64,000 nt of DNA, taken from positions 4,898,001 through 4,962,000 of the forward strand of contig NZ_BJOR01000001.1 of the NCBI RefSeq assembly GCF_006540305.1, read 5' to 3'. The notes under the pieces are model-generated. The model searched no databases and was not told where the DNA came from. It saw nothing but the letters and a program-made list of their open reading frames with translations. The stretch's first letter is position 1; each line of letters opens with the position of its first letter. Shown here in pieces: positions 16,840 through 26,000 of this stretch. The stretch is from Streptomyces sp. 6-11-2 (GTDB lineage Bacteria; Actinomycetota; Actinomycetes; Streptomycetales; Streptomycetaceae). A program made the translations under genes and the position numbers.

Positions 16840-18294
16840 TCACCCCAGGAAGGCCCCGGGGTGAACCTGCTCACGCACCGACACGTACTGCTGGCGCACC
16901 GCCTGGCCCACCGCCAGATCCTCGCCGGGCTCCAGGATCTGGGCCACCGCGCCCTGCCAGGCCGGCGGGGTGCGCGGGTTCAGGGTGCCCTGGGAGGTGC
17001 CGAGCGCCCAGGCGGCCTGCCGGGCGGCGCCGATCGCGGCGTAGTCGGCCGGCTGCGGTACGACGACCTGCGCGCCGAACACCGAGGGCGCGACGGCCTG
17101 TACGGCGGGCAGCTCCGCGGCGGGACCGAGCAGGAAGACGCGGCGCACCTCCACGCCCCGGCCGCGCAGCACGTCGAGCGCGTCCGCGAGCCCGCACAGC
17201 ATGCCCTCGAACGCGGCCCGTGCCACATGCTCCGGCTTCATCGACTCGCGCCGGAGCCCGGCGAGCATCCCGGCGGTGTGCGGCAGGCTGGGCGTCCGCT
17301 CGCCCTCCAGATAGGGCAGCAGCACGAGTCCGTGCGAGCCCGGCGTCGACTTCATCGCCAGGTCCGACAGACCCTCCAGGTCGGGCACGCCCAGCAGTTC
17401 GGCGGTGCCGCGCAGCGCCCGCACCGCGTTCAGCGTGGTCACGACCGGCAGGTGCATGCCGGTGGCGTCGGCGAGCGAGGTGATCATCCCCGTCTGGTCG
17501 ACGAGCGCCTCGGGGTGAACGGCCATCACCGAACCGGAGGCGCCGAGGGAGACGACCGCGTCGCCCAGGCCCAGCCCCAGCCCGAAGGCGGCGGCCATGG
17601 TCTCCCCGGTCCCGGCCGAGATCAGCAGCCCCTCCGGGGTGGTGCCGGCCGCCTCGGCCGGGCCGATCACCTCGGGCAGCGCGGCCTGCCGGCCGAGCGC
17701 CAGCTCGACCAGGTCGGGTCGGTAGGCGCCGGTGGCGGCGGACCAGTAGCCGGTGCCGGAGGCGCCGCCGCGGTCGGTGGTGCGGCGCATCGGCCGCCCC
17801 AGCAGCTGCCACACCAGCCAGTCGTGCGCCTGGAGCAGGAGGGCCGTGCGCCCGGCGGCCTCGGGCTCGTTCTTGGCGAACCAGCGCAGCTTGGTCACCG
17901 GCAGCGGGGCCTGCGGCACACAGCCGACCGCCTGCGCCCAGGCCTCCCGGCCGCCGAGCGCGTCGATCAGGTCGGCCGCGGCGACCTGCGCCCGCCGGTC
18001 GCCGCCGACCAGTGCGGGCCGCACGGTGGCGCCCTGGGCGTCGATCGGGATCAGCGCGTTCTGCTGCGCCGAGACGCCGATCGCCTGCACGCCCTCCAGG
18101 AGCCCGCCACCCGCGGCCTCCCCGAGGGACAGCAGCCAGGCCTGCGGATCGACGTCGGCGGAGCGCCCCCCGCCCTCCGGGGTCTCCACCGGATGTGGCG
18201 CAAATCCCTGCCTGAGTACGGACCCCGTGTCCGCGTCACAAACGACGATACGAGTGAAATCGGGCGAACTGTCCAACCCGGCGACTATCCCCAT
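16840..18294 (-). CDS. FGGY-family sugar kinase, xylulokinase-like
   Basis: FGGY kinases phosphorylate sugars or polyols with ATP. The 484-aa protein has the two actin-like domains: N-terminal GLDSSPDFTRIVVCDA, the sugar-site region GVSAQQNALIPID with the catalytic Asp probably in GGDRRAQ, then SAGTGETMAAAFG and VVSLGASGSVMAV of the ATP site. The phosphate-1 loop differs from the common SSTQSTK of xylulokinases. The ATG start has no good ribosome site; CAGAAT seven bases upstream suggests a leaderless mRNA. A weak hairpin followed by five T lies after the stop. Substrate is not certain; no xylose isomerase is adjacent. Confidence 0.82.
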   Translation of the reverse strand: MGIVAGLDSSPDFTRIVVCDADTGSVLRQGFAPHPVETPEGGGRSADVDPQAWLLSLGEAAGGGLLEGVQAIGVSAQQNALIPIDAQGATVRPALVGGDRRAQVAAADLIDALGGREAWAQAVGCVPQAPLPVTKLRWFAKNEPEAAGRTALLLQAHDWLVWQLLGRPMRRTTDRGGASGTGYWSAATGAYRPDLVELALGRQAALPEVIGPAEAAGTTPEGLLISAGTGETMAAAFGLGLGLGDAVVSLGASGSVMAVHPEALVDQTGMITSLADATGMHLPVVTTLNAVRALRGTAELLGVPDLEGLSDLAMKSTPGSHGLVLLPYLEGERTPSLPHTAGMLAGLRRESMKPEHVARAAFEGMLCGLADALDVLRGRGVEVRRVFLLGPAAELPAVQAVAPSVFGAQVVVPQPADYAAIGAARQAAWALGTSQGTLNPRTPPAWQGAVAQILEPGEDLAVGQAVRQQYVSVREQVHPGAFLG

Positions 18295-18385
18295 GGCGAA
18301 AATTCTGCCGTACCGCCGTGCTTGCTCGGGCCGCGGTCGCCCCGGCGTCGCGGTGGGTGCGCGCGGTCCCGCCGGTGCGGGCCGC

Positions 18386-18688
18386 TCACGTGTTGCTGGT
18401 GCCCCAGTCGTCCTCGCCGCTGCCGTTGGCGTGGGCGCGCAGGGAGCGCACCCGCTGGGCGACCGATTCGGGAACGCGGTCGCCGACCTTCTCGCTGACC
18501 GTGTGGTAGGCCTTGCCCGCGAACTGCCGGCCCTGCTGCGCCGCGGTCTCGGCGGTGTTGCGCACGGCGGGGTTCTGGGCGATCTGGAGGGCGGACTTCT
18601 TCAGTTGCTCGTAGCGCTCACGTCCGGCCCTCGTGCCCAGCACGTAACCCACGGCGATCCCTGCGATGAACGTGAGCCGGTAACGCAT
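18386..18688 (-). CDS. YtxH-like small membrane protein
   Basis: The 100-aa protein has one N-terminal membrane helix with glycines (FIAGIAVGYVLGTRAGRERYEQL), the pattern of YtxH/DUF883-like proteins, followed by a long amphipathic region with Ala/Gln repeats and an acidic C-terminus. YtxH-like proteins are often envelope-stress-associated, with no known reaction. The ATG at 18688 has a GGAAGG site nine bases upstream; a GTG three codons earlier is possible but poorly spaced. It is not clearly in an operon with the kinase. Confidence 0.75.
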   Translation of the reverse strand: MRYRLTFIAGIAVGYVLGTRAGRERYEQLKKSALQIAQNPAVRNTAETAAQQGRQFAGKAYHTVSEKVGDRVPESVAQRVRSLRAHANGSGEDDWGTSNT

Positions 18689-18834
18689 GACGGCCACCCT
18701 TCCCTTGCCTCGAGGTCACAGCCGGGGAGAACCGATTGGCGGAGCACCCCCCTGCTTGCGCTAATGTATGTGTCGCAGCGAGCGCGCGCCCCCTGGCGGA
18801 TACCCAGGTAGGTGCGTTCGATGCAACGAGGCAT

Positions 18835-18907
18835 TCCTCCGTAGCTCAATTGGCAGAGCAGCCGGCTGTTAACCGGCAGGTTACTGGTTCGAGTCCAGTC
18901 GGGGGAG
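18835..18907 (+). tRNA. tRNA-Asn (GTT), copy 1
   Basis: A 73-nt cloverleaf: acceptor TCCTCCG pairs with CGGGGGA (one T-G pair), D-arm GCTC..GAGC, anticodon loop CTGTTAA with anticodon GTT, T-arm GGTTCGAGTCC, discriminator G. CCA is not encoded. The gene body is identical to the next copy. Confidence 0.97.
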
Positions 18908-18912
18908 CTCGG

Positions 18913-18985
18913 TCCTCCGTAGCTCAATTGGCAGAGCAGCCGGCTGTTAACCGGCAGGTTACTGGTTCGAGTCCAGTCGGGGGAG
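18913..18985 (+). tRNA. tRNA-Asn (GTT), copy 2
   Basis: Same 73-nt sequence as copy 1, starting 78 bases later. Anticodon GTT, no encoded CCA. It is followed by a Rho-independent terminator at 18998, so the two Asn tRNAs are probably one transcript. Confidence 0.97.
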
Positions 18986-18997
18986 CATGCTGAACGA

Positions 18998-19018
18998 GGA
19001 CCCTCCGGGGTCCTTTTT
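18998..19018 (+). terminator. Rho-independent terminator of the tRNA-Asn pair
   Basis: GGACCC stem, TCCG loop, GGGTCC stem, then CTTTTT-type tract. It is placed 12 bases after the second tRNA-Asn and is one of the few classical T-run terminators in the window. Confidence 0.85.
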
Positions 19019-19127
19019 CATGTCCGGTTTCATGTCCCCGGGGAACCGCCGCGGCCGCGGTGAAGTCCTCAAGGTCGTGAACAGCCGCGGAAGACGACCA
19101 TCCGAAGCAGGAGATCGTATGAGCGGC

Positions 19128-19133
19128 TATGCT
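19128..19133 (+). promoter_or_regulatory. Possible -10 box of the CAU tRNA
   Basis: TATGCT lies 42 bases before the tRNA. I see no clear -35, so this rests on a single hexamer. Confidence 0.35.
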
Positions 19134-19174
19134 GCGGCAGACGGCGCGCACACTTGTACGCGACGCGCCGCAAC

Positions 19175-19248
19175 GGGGCGGTAGCTCAGCCGGTTAGAGC
19201 AGCGGACTCATAATCCGTCGGCCGTGGGTTCGAGTCCCACCCGCCCCA
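19175..19248 (+). tRNA. tRNA with CAU anticodon (elongator Met, or Ile2)
   Basis: A 74-nt cloverleaf: acceptor GGGGCGG pairs with CCGCCCC, anticodon loop CTCATAA, discriminator A, and CCA encoded directly after (19249-19251). CAU is shared by elongator tRNA-Met, initiator and the lysidine-modified Ile2. The acceptor has a normal G-C first pair, so it is not initiator. Met is my first choice; Ile2 cannot be excluded by eye. Confidence 0.9.
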
Positions 19249-19312
19249 CCAGGCGCTACCCGCGCAGAATCGATGTGACCAGCGGTTTCGCGGGTCACTC
19301 CCAGCAAGTCTG

Positions 19313-19340
19313 TGGCCCCCGGATGTGGATCCGGGGGCCA
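19313..19340. terminator. Strong hairpin after the CAU tRNA
   Basis: TGGCCCCCGGAT and its exact complement enclose a GTGG loop (12-bp stem). No T-run follows. It can end the tRNA transcript and that of the acidic microprotein gene coming from the other side. Confidence 0.65.
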
Positions 19341-19411
19341 TCGGCGCGTGTTGGCCCGTTTTGCACTCGGCCGGAGCAACGGCAGGCGCGGACGGGCTAC
19401 TGACGGGCCGC

Positions 19412-19573
19412 TCAGGAACGGTCGTCGGCGGGGTCGGCGGTCTCCGGCAGATCGTCGCGGTCGCCCTCGGCCTGGGAAGGGGTCGGGTACGGCGTGTCCG
19501 GCGGTCCTGCGGCGCGCTGCGTGTCCTCGTCGTCGCGTTCGCCCTCTGCCTGGGATGGGGTGTGCTCTCTCAT
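19412..19573 (-). CDS. Acidic 53-aa microprotein with an internal repeat
   Basis: This short gene starts at an ATG that overlaps the stop of the STAS-ANTAR gene (ATGA), with GGAG nine bases upstream, so it is probably translationally coupled. The 53 residues contain two similar units, TPSQAEGERDDEDT and TPSQAEGDRDDLPET, and are strongly acidic (Asp and Glu about a quarter of residues). No signal peptide or membrane segment is seen. I know no function; position suggests a role with the stress-regulator cassette. Confidence 0.6.
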   Translation of the reverse strand: MREHTPSQAEGERDDEDTQRAAGPPDTPYPTPSQAEGDRDDLPETADPADDRS

Positions 19574-20399
19574 GGTGGTGACTCCTGCGGACGGGACTGG
19601 TCACTCGTCCGCACATCGGGTACCCCGGTAGCCGGGCCGTCACCGTGTCCGTGCTGCTCCGTGCCGTCCGCGGGCCGCGGTGTGTCCGGGCCGGGGCCCG
19701 TGCGACGCGCGAGCGCGGCGCGCAGCGCGGAACGGATCTTCCCCGGCGGTGCGGAGCCGTCGTCGCGCGCGCCCGCGGTGATCGAGGCGCCCACCGCGTG
19801 CAGCTTGGTGTTGGAGCGCTGGGAGGCTCCCGGAGGACGTTCCAGGCCTGTTCCGCGGTGCACGCGTGGGTGGCCATCAGGACGCCGCGGGCCTGGTCGA
19901 TCACCGGGCGGGAGGAGATGGCCCGGCGGAGCTGTTCGACCTCCGTCCGGAGCTGGAGCAGCTGTTCCGTCCGCTCCAGGGCCACCGCGGAGGTGACCGG
20001 CGGCCGGGGCCGCTCCGGTCCCGCGGTGTCGGCCGACGGGTGCGGCGGGTCCGTGGTGTCCAGGCCGGTCAGCTCCAGGACGCGGCGCGGCCGGCCCGTC
20101 CAGCCGGTCGCGGTCACCCGGACCGGGGGACGGCGGCCGTGCTCGTCTGGACTGCCCAGGAGTTCCAGTCCGGCGGTGCCCATGAACGTCACCCCGGACA
20201 CGTCCAGATCGACCCGGCCGACGTCGGGCGGCAGCTCGGCCGGCGCACGGGCCAGGGCCTCCGCGCAGCCGTGCACCAGCTCCCCGCGTGCGGTGAGCGA
20301 CGTCCGGTCGGCCACCGGGTCCGTGCGGACGTCGACGCGGAGCGTGCCGGCCGGGGTGTTCCGCCGTCGTGAGTGAGATCGTGATGCCGCCGCGGCCAT
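19570..20399 (-). pseudogene. STAS-ANTAR regulator gene with a single frameshift
   Basis: The first frame encodes a STAS (anti-sigma antagonist-like) domain with VDLDVSGVTFMGTAGLELL near residue 65-85, then a coiled region LEQLRTEVEQLRRA-like and the start of an ANTAR RNA-binding domain (SRPVIDQARGVLMATH, EQAWNVLRE). The ANTAR match then continues in the next frame (ASQRSNTKLHAVGASI) to the stop at 19570. One base is missing at about 19826/19827 (an extra G would restore Glu-Ala). The remainder is intact and still coupled to the microprotein, so a sequencing error or very recent mutation is possible. The ATG at 20399 is the most likely start. ANTAR proteins act as antiterminators; here no cognate hairpin is evident. 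Confidence 0.7.
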
Positions 20400-20702
20400 G
20401 TCCCCGCCCCGTCCGTCCTCGGCGGCCCTCGCGCGTCTTCGCGACGTCGCCTTCCCCGTCGCCCCGGCCGGCCCGCGCCCCCGGGCACACCGCGGCGCTG
20501 CGGAGCCACGGAACCCCGGCGGTGCTGCCATTGCGCCTGCCCGCTCCCCGTACGACTGCACACGCCCGGAAACGGGCCTTGTCGTGGATGCGGTGGGGTA
20601 CGCGTAAGGCGTAGGTGCCGGACGGCGCGGGACAGGGGGCGTCGCGTCCGGGGCAACGGAGATGTTCTGGCCCGAGCTGCCGGGGACGGAGGTGTCGACG
20701 TC
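20400..20702. other. Divergent intergenic region, STAS-ANTAR / MEDS regulator
   Basis: 303 bases between two divergently oriented stress-regulator genes. Both promoters must be here or within the gene ends. GGGTAC at 20596-20601 resembles a sigma-B -10 but no matching -35 is at the right distance. I see no further gene. Confidence 0.4.
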
Positions 20703-21656
20703 ATGACCGCGATCGCGGAACCCTTCCTCCACCCCGCCCTGTTCTACCGGGACGAGCGGGAGTACCTCGCGGGCACCGTGCCCTTCGTGCGCGAGGGACT
20801 GGCGTCGGGCGAACCGGTCGCGGTGGCCGTCCCCGGCGACAACCTCCGGCTGATCGAGACCGGTCTGGGCGCCGACGCCCGGTCCGTACGGCTCCTCGAC
20901 ATGCGCGAGGTCGGGCGCAACCCCGGCCGGATCATCCCCGCGGTGCTGCGGGCCTTCGCCGACGCCCAGCCGCCCGGCCGCCGGGTGCGGATCATCGGCG
21001 AGCCGGTCTGGGCCGGCCGTACGCCCGTCGAATACCCGGCCTGCGCCCAGCACGAGGCACTGATCAACCCGGCCTTCCAGGGCCGCGAGGTCACCATCCT
21101 GTGCCCGTACGACGCCACCCGCCTCGACGGGCGGGCCCTCGCCGACGCGCACGCCACCCACCCCGTGGTCATCCCCTCCGGCGGCACCGGGCACCGGGAG
21201 AGCGCCGCCTACGCCCCCGAGCAGGTCGTCGACCGGTACAACGAGCCGCTGCCGCCGGTGCCGGACGCGCTGTCCTTCTCCTTCACGGAGCAGACGCTGT
21301 CGCAGGCCCGGCACCTAGCCGTCGCCGAGGGCGCGCGGCTCGGGCCCGCGGCCACCCGGCTGGAGGACCTGGCCCTGTCCGTGGCCGAGCTGACCACCAA
21401 CAGCGTGGTTCACGGCGGCGGTTCGGGCGAGCTGCGGGTGTGGGCGCAGGACGGCTGCGTGCTGTGCGAGGTGCGGGACAAGGGCCGCCTGGACGATCCG
21501 CTGGCCGGTCGCCGGCCCGTCCCCCGTGAGCAGCGCGGCGGACGCGGTCTGCTGCTGGTCAACCTCGTCGCCGACCTGGTCCGCGTGCACTCGGGCGCGG
21601 AGGGCACCACCGTCCGCTGCTGGTTCGCCGACCGACCGCCACCGGGGCCCCGGTGA
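20703..21656 (+). CDS. MEDS / HATPase anti-sigma-type regulator (RsbA-like)
   Basis: The 317-aa soluble protein has an N-terminal MEDS domain (HPALFYRDEREYLAGTVPFV), a sensor first linked to methanogen/dichloromethane and stress systems. Its C-terminal HATPase_c fold is of anti-sigma kinases: N box EDLALSVAELTTNSVVH, G1 box VRDKGRLDDP, and G2 box RGGRGLLLVN. Such proteins bind or phosphorylate STAS antagonists, and a STAS-domain gene lies divergently next to it, which supports a partner-switching module. The ATG has GGAGGTG upstream. It could alternatively be called a histidine kinase-like ATPase. Confidence 0.82.
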   Translation: MTAIAEPFLHPALFYRDEREYLAGTVPFVREGLASGEPVAVAVPGDNLRLIETGLGADARSVRLLDMREVGRNPGRIIPAVLRAFADAQPPGRRVRIIGEPVWAGRTPVEYPACAQHEALINPAFQGREVTILCPYDATRLDGRALADAHATHPVVIPSGGTGHRESAAYAPEQVVDRYNEPLPPVPDALSFSFTEQTLSQARHLAVAEGARLGPAATRLEDLALSVAELTTNSVVHGGGSGELRVWAQDGCVLCEVRDKGRLDDPLAGRRPVPREQRGGRGLLLVNLVADLVRVHSGAEGTTVRCWFADRPPPGPR

Positions 21657-21674
21657 CCCGACCGGTCAACCCGC

Positions 21675-22715
21675 CTACGCGCCCAGCGGGTTCAGCACCA
21701 GCGGCTCGACCTCGCCCTCCAGCATCGCGCCCAGCCCCTGGATCGCGCACACGTCGGGGCGCTCGGCGATGTGCACCGGCATGCCGGTCGCCTCGCGCAG
21801 CATCTGGTCCAGGCCCGGCAGCAGCGCGGAACCGCCGACCATCATGATCCCGCGGTCGGCGAGGTCGGCCACCAGATCGGGCGGGCACACGCGCAGCACC
21901 TTGTAGATGCCGTCGAGCACGGCGGTCAGCGGCGTCTGGATGGCCTCCCGTACGGCGGCGGTGTCGATCCGTACGGACCGGGCCAGTCCGGTGGCCACGT
22001 CCCGCCCATGGATCTCGGTGGACGCCGGGCCGGACGGGGTGAGCCCGTTCCCGGACAGGGCGATCTGGAGCGGCCGCAGGGACTGGCTGGGCAGCATCAA
22101 CGCGTGTGCGAGGCGCAGGTGTTGCACGATGGCGTGGTCGACGGCCTCCCCGCCGACGGGAATGCGCTCGGCGGTGACGATCGAGCCGAGCGAGAGGACG
22201 GCCACCTGGGTGGCCGCGGCCCCGCACACCATGATCATGGTGGCCTCGGCCCGCTCCACGGGCAGCCCGCAGCCGACGGCGGCGGCGATCAGCGTGTCGA
22301 CGAGTTCCACGCGGCGCGCGCCGAGCCCGACGAGCGTCTCGATCGTGGCCCGTTGGGCGAGCGGATCGGCGTCGTGCGGGGTGCAGGCGGCGGCCCGCAG
22401 CCGGGGCGCCTTGCGGCGCAGGGCGCGGCGCATCCCGTCGCCGAGCAGGTGCCGCAGCATGCGCTGCGCCATCTCGATGTCGACGACCGTGCCGCCGGAG
22501 ACCGGGCGGACGACCCGGATGTAGGCGGGGGTGCGGCCCGTCATCCTCTCCGCGAACTCGCCGACCGCGATCAGGGCTCCGTTACGGGTGTTCACGGCCG
22601 CGACGGAAGGCTGGTCGACGACGAGCCCCGGGCCCTTCACGTAGACACGGGTCCGGGCCGCTCCCAGGTCGACGGCGAAGTGGCAGCGGCGCAACTGCTC
22701 CAGACTGGCGGACAT
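21675..22715 (-). CDS. mbl: MreB-like actin, Mbl type
   Basis: The 346-aa protein is an actin-family ATPase: phosphate-1 loop FAVDLGAARTRVYVKG, phosphate-2 region MVCGAAATQVAVLSLGS, adenosine motif IMMVGGSALLPGLDQML. MreB proteins form membrane-bound filaments that guide wall synthesis; in S. coelicolor Mbl (SCO2451 from memory) helps build the spore wall. The phosphate-1 loop departs from the usual DxGT, as I recall for the Mbl branch. The start ATG at 22715 has a GGAGG site; the open frame extends to 23003 but that part is shadow. It ends 19 bases from the convergent MEDS gene. Confidence 0.82.
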   Translation of the reverse strand: MSASLEQLRRCHFAVDLGAARTRVYVKGPGLVVDQPSVAAVNTRNGALIAVGEFAERMTGRTPAYIRVVRPVSGGTVVDIEMAQRMLRHLLGDGMRRALRRKAPRLRAAACTPHDADPLAQRATIETLVGLGARRVELVDTLIAAAVGCGLPVERAEATMIMVCGAAATQVAVLSLGSIVTAERIPVGGEAVDHAIVQHLRLAHALMLPSQSLRPLQIALSGNGLTPSGPASTEIHGRDVATGLARSVRIDTAAVREAIQTPLTAVLDGIYKVLRVCPPDLVADLADRGIMMVGGSALLPGLDQMLREATGMPVHIAERPDVCAIQGLGAMLEGEVEPLVLNPLGA

Positions 22716-23035
22716 GGCGGAGCCTCCTGAGAGCGCGGACCGTGGCGGCCACCGTGCGGCGGCCTCCCTGGCATCGTGCGGTCGCGCCGGAACGGGCGCC
22801 TGTTCAAGGGGGCCGGGCGGGGCGCCGCTGGACGGGTGGATTCCGGCGCTCCGTGCGTAAGGAGTGAGAGTCAGGGACACAGGGACGGCTTCCGCCGCCG
22901 GCCGTCCGGGGCCTGTCCCACTGGCGGGAACCCGCCAGGCGCCGACTCGCTGTCGTCTTCCAACTCCCCTACCACACAAGGGTTCTGCCACTCTTCGCAG
23001 CACCGAGGACGTGTGGCGCGGAGAGGAGAGACAGG
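22716..23035. other. Divergent intergenic region, mbl / S8 protease
   Basis: 320 bases carrying the ribosome sites of both genes and presumably both promoters. The only clear structure is the palindrome at 22921-22938. No ORF here has its own start signal. Confidence 0.45.
22921..22938. promoter_or_regulatory. 18-bp inverted repeat upstream of the S8 protease gene
   Basis: CTGGCGGG-AA-CCCGCCAG is perfect in both arms. It lies 98 bases upstream of the protease ATG and 206 bases upstream of mbl. The two-base centre argues for a protein site more than a hairpin. Confidence 0.4.
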
Positions 23036-26000
23036 ATGCGCGCAGGACCCCCCGGACGGAGAGCGGCCCTGGTGTCGGCCGGGCTCGTGATCGCCCTGCT
23101 GCCGGCCGGACCGGCGGCGGCGCGGCAGCCCGCGGGGCCGCCCGGTTCCCCGTCGGCCACCCCGGGCGGTGCCCGCACCGTCACCCTCGTCACCGGAGAC
23201 AAGGTCACCGTCACCGACCTCGGTGGCGGGAAGAGGACCGTCACGGTGCGCCGGCCCCCGGGCGCCACGGGTGCCGTGCGCACGCAGATGGCGGGCGGCG
23301 CCCTGAGCGTCGTACCGGACGAGGCCCTGCCGTATCTGCGGGAGGGCCGGCTGGACCGGCGACTGTTCGACGTGGACACGCTGTTACGGCAGGGGCTCGC
23401 GGACGCCCGCACCGGCGAGCTGCCGCTGATCGTGACCTACGGCAAGGGCGTCCGGGCGGCGACCCCGCGCGGGACGGAGCGGACCCGGAGTCTCACCAGT
23501 GTGCGCGGGACCGCCGTGGAGGCTGCCAAGGGGCGGGTGTTCTGGCGGGAGTTCACCGGGCGCGGCACCCCGTCCGGCGGTATCGACAAGGTGTGGCTCG
23601 ACGGGCGGGTCACCGCAGACATGGCCGAGAGCAACGCGCAGATCGGCACCCGCGAGGCCTGGGCGTCCGGCCTGACCGGCCAGGGCGTCACCGTCGCCGT
23701 CCTCGACACCGGCGTCGACACCTCCCACCCCGACCTCGCCGGACGGGTCGCCGTCACCAGGAACTTCGTCGACGGCGAGGACGACGCCGACCGCAACGGA
23801 CACGGCACCCACGTGACGTCCACCGTCGGCGGCAGCGGCGCGGCCTCCGGCGGTGCGGAGAAGGGGGTCGCCCCGGACGCCACCCTCGCCGTCGGCAAGG
23901 TGCTCGGCGACCAGGGGTCGGGCAGCGAGTCGCAGATCATCGCCGGGATGGAGTGGGCCGCCCGGGACGTGCGCGCGCGGATCGTCTCCATGAGTCTCGG
24001 CTCCAGCGAGCCCAGCGACGGCACCGATCCCATGGCGCGGGCCGTCGACACCCTCTCCCGGGAGACCGGCGCCCTCTTCGTGGTCGCCGCGGGCAACACC
24101 GGCGCCCCCTCCTCCATCGACTCGCCCGGCTCCGCCGACGCCGCCCTCACCGTCGGCGCGGTCGACCCCTCCGACCGGGCCGCCCACTTCACCAGCGCCG
24201 GGCCCCGCACCGGCGACAACGCCCTCAAACCCGACCTCGCGGCACCCGGCGTCGACATCCTCGCCGCCCGCTCCCGGCTCGCGCCCGGCAACGGCGCCTA
24301 CACCTCCATGAGCGGCACCTCCATGGCGACGCCCCATGTCGCCGGTGCCGCCGCGCTGCTCGCCCAGCAGCACCCCGACTGGAGCGGCGAACGGATCAAG
24401 GACGCGCTGATGTCGACGTCGAGGCAACTCGACGCGTCCGCCTACCTGCTGGGGGCGGGCCGGGTGAGCGTCCCGGACGCCGTGCACGCGCGGATCACCG
24501 CCACCGGAAGCGCCGACCTCGGGTTCCACCGTTGGCCCCCCGACACGGACAAGCCGGTGACCAGGACGCTCACCTACGCCAACTCCTCCGACACCGACGT
24601 CGACTTGAGTCTCGCCGTCCAGGGCGCCCCGGACGGCGTGGCCACCCTCGCCGACTCCGCGCTCACCGTGCCCGCCCACGGCACCGCCACCACCACCGTG
24701 ACCGGAGACGCGGCCGAGGCGCCGGTGGGCGGGACCACCGGGCGGATCGTGGCCTCCGCGTCCGGCACCCCGGTCGCGCACACCGTGTTCGGGCTGGTCA
24801 AGGAGGACGAGCGGTACACGCTCACCGTGCGGGTCAAGGACCGCGACGGCGCACCCGTGCCCGCCGACCTCACCGTGCAGCGGCTCGCCGCGGGCGCCGA
24901 TCCGTACCCCGCGCACGTCGGCGACTCGGGCACCCTCCGCCTGCGCCTCGAGCCGGGCACGTACAGCCTGACCTCCTTCCTCGACGTACGCGACGGCCAC
25001 GGTGCCGACTCCCTCGGCCTGGGTTTCCTCGCGGCCCCCGAGATCAGGCTGGATCGGGACCGCGACGTCACCCTGGACGGGCGCCGCCTGCGGGAGATCA
25101 GGGCCGAGACCGGACGGCGCACGGAGACCCGGCAACTGCTCATGGAGTACGACCGGACAGCGGACGGCTCCGACCTGTTCGGCGCCGTCCAGGTGCCCGT
25201 GGCGTACGACAGCGTCTTCGCCGCGCCGACCGAGCCGGTCACGCGGGGCACCTTCGAGTACCGGACCGTGTGGCGGCTCGGCAAGCCGCCGCTGGAGGTC
25301 AAGGGCGTCGGTGAGGCGCTCGTCCAGCCCGGCGGCACGCTGATCGAGGGCCGCAGCAGGCTGCCGCTCGTCGACGTCGGCGACGGGGACTTCACCGGCG
25401 GGGACGTGCGCGGCAAGGCGGTCCTGGCCCGGCTCACCGATTCCGCCGAACCGGCCGCACTGGCCCAGGCGGCCCAGGAGGCGGGCGTGAAGGCCCTGTT
25501 CGCGACGGACGACCTGCCCGGCCGGCTGAGCGCCTGGTGGGGCACCGACGACAACGCCGACCGCCCCCTCCAGATCGCCACGGTCGACGCCGCCGACGCG
25601 GCACGGCTGCGGACCGCGGGTCGCGTCGACATGACGGGGACACGGAACACCCCGTACGTGTACGACCTTTCGCAGGGGCATCGCGGGGCGATCCCCGACA
25701 CGGAGCTGACGTACGCGCCCGGCCCTCGCCAACTGGCCGCGATCCGGACCAGGTTCCACGCGGCGCGGCCGACGGGCGGCAGCGAGTTCCGGTACGCGGT
25801 CACCGACACCTTCCCCGTCGGCATCGGCTTCCAGGAGCGGATCGACCTCCCGGCCGAGCGCACCGACTACGTCTCCACCGGGCCCGGCGAGCGCTGGCAG
25901 GAGTCGGTGACGGTCGGCGACGGCACGCTGGAGCAGCGCGGTGGCCGGGTCCGCTACGAGGGCGGAACGCACCCCGTGCTCGACTGGTTCAAGCCGGTCT

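Noticed and set aside
20596..20601. GGGTAC as a sigma-B-type -10 box for the MEDS gene
   Set aside because: No GTTT-like -35 lies 14-16 bases upstream.
19194..21314. 706-codon minus-strand frame
   Set aside because: Only the part from 20399 to about 19827 is protein-like (STAS-ANTAR). The rest is antisense to the MEDS gene or non-coding.
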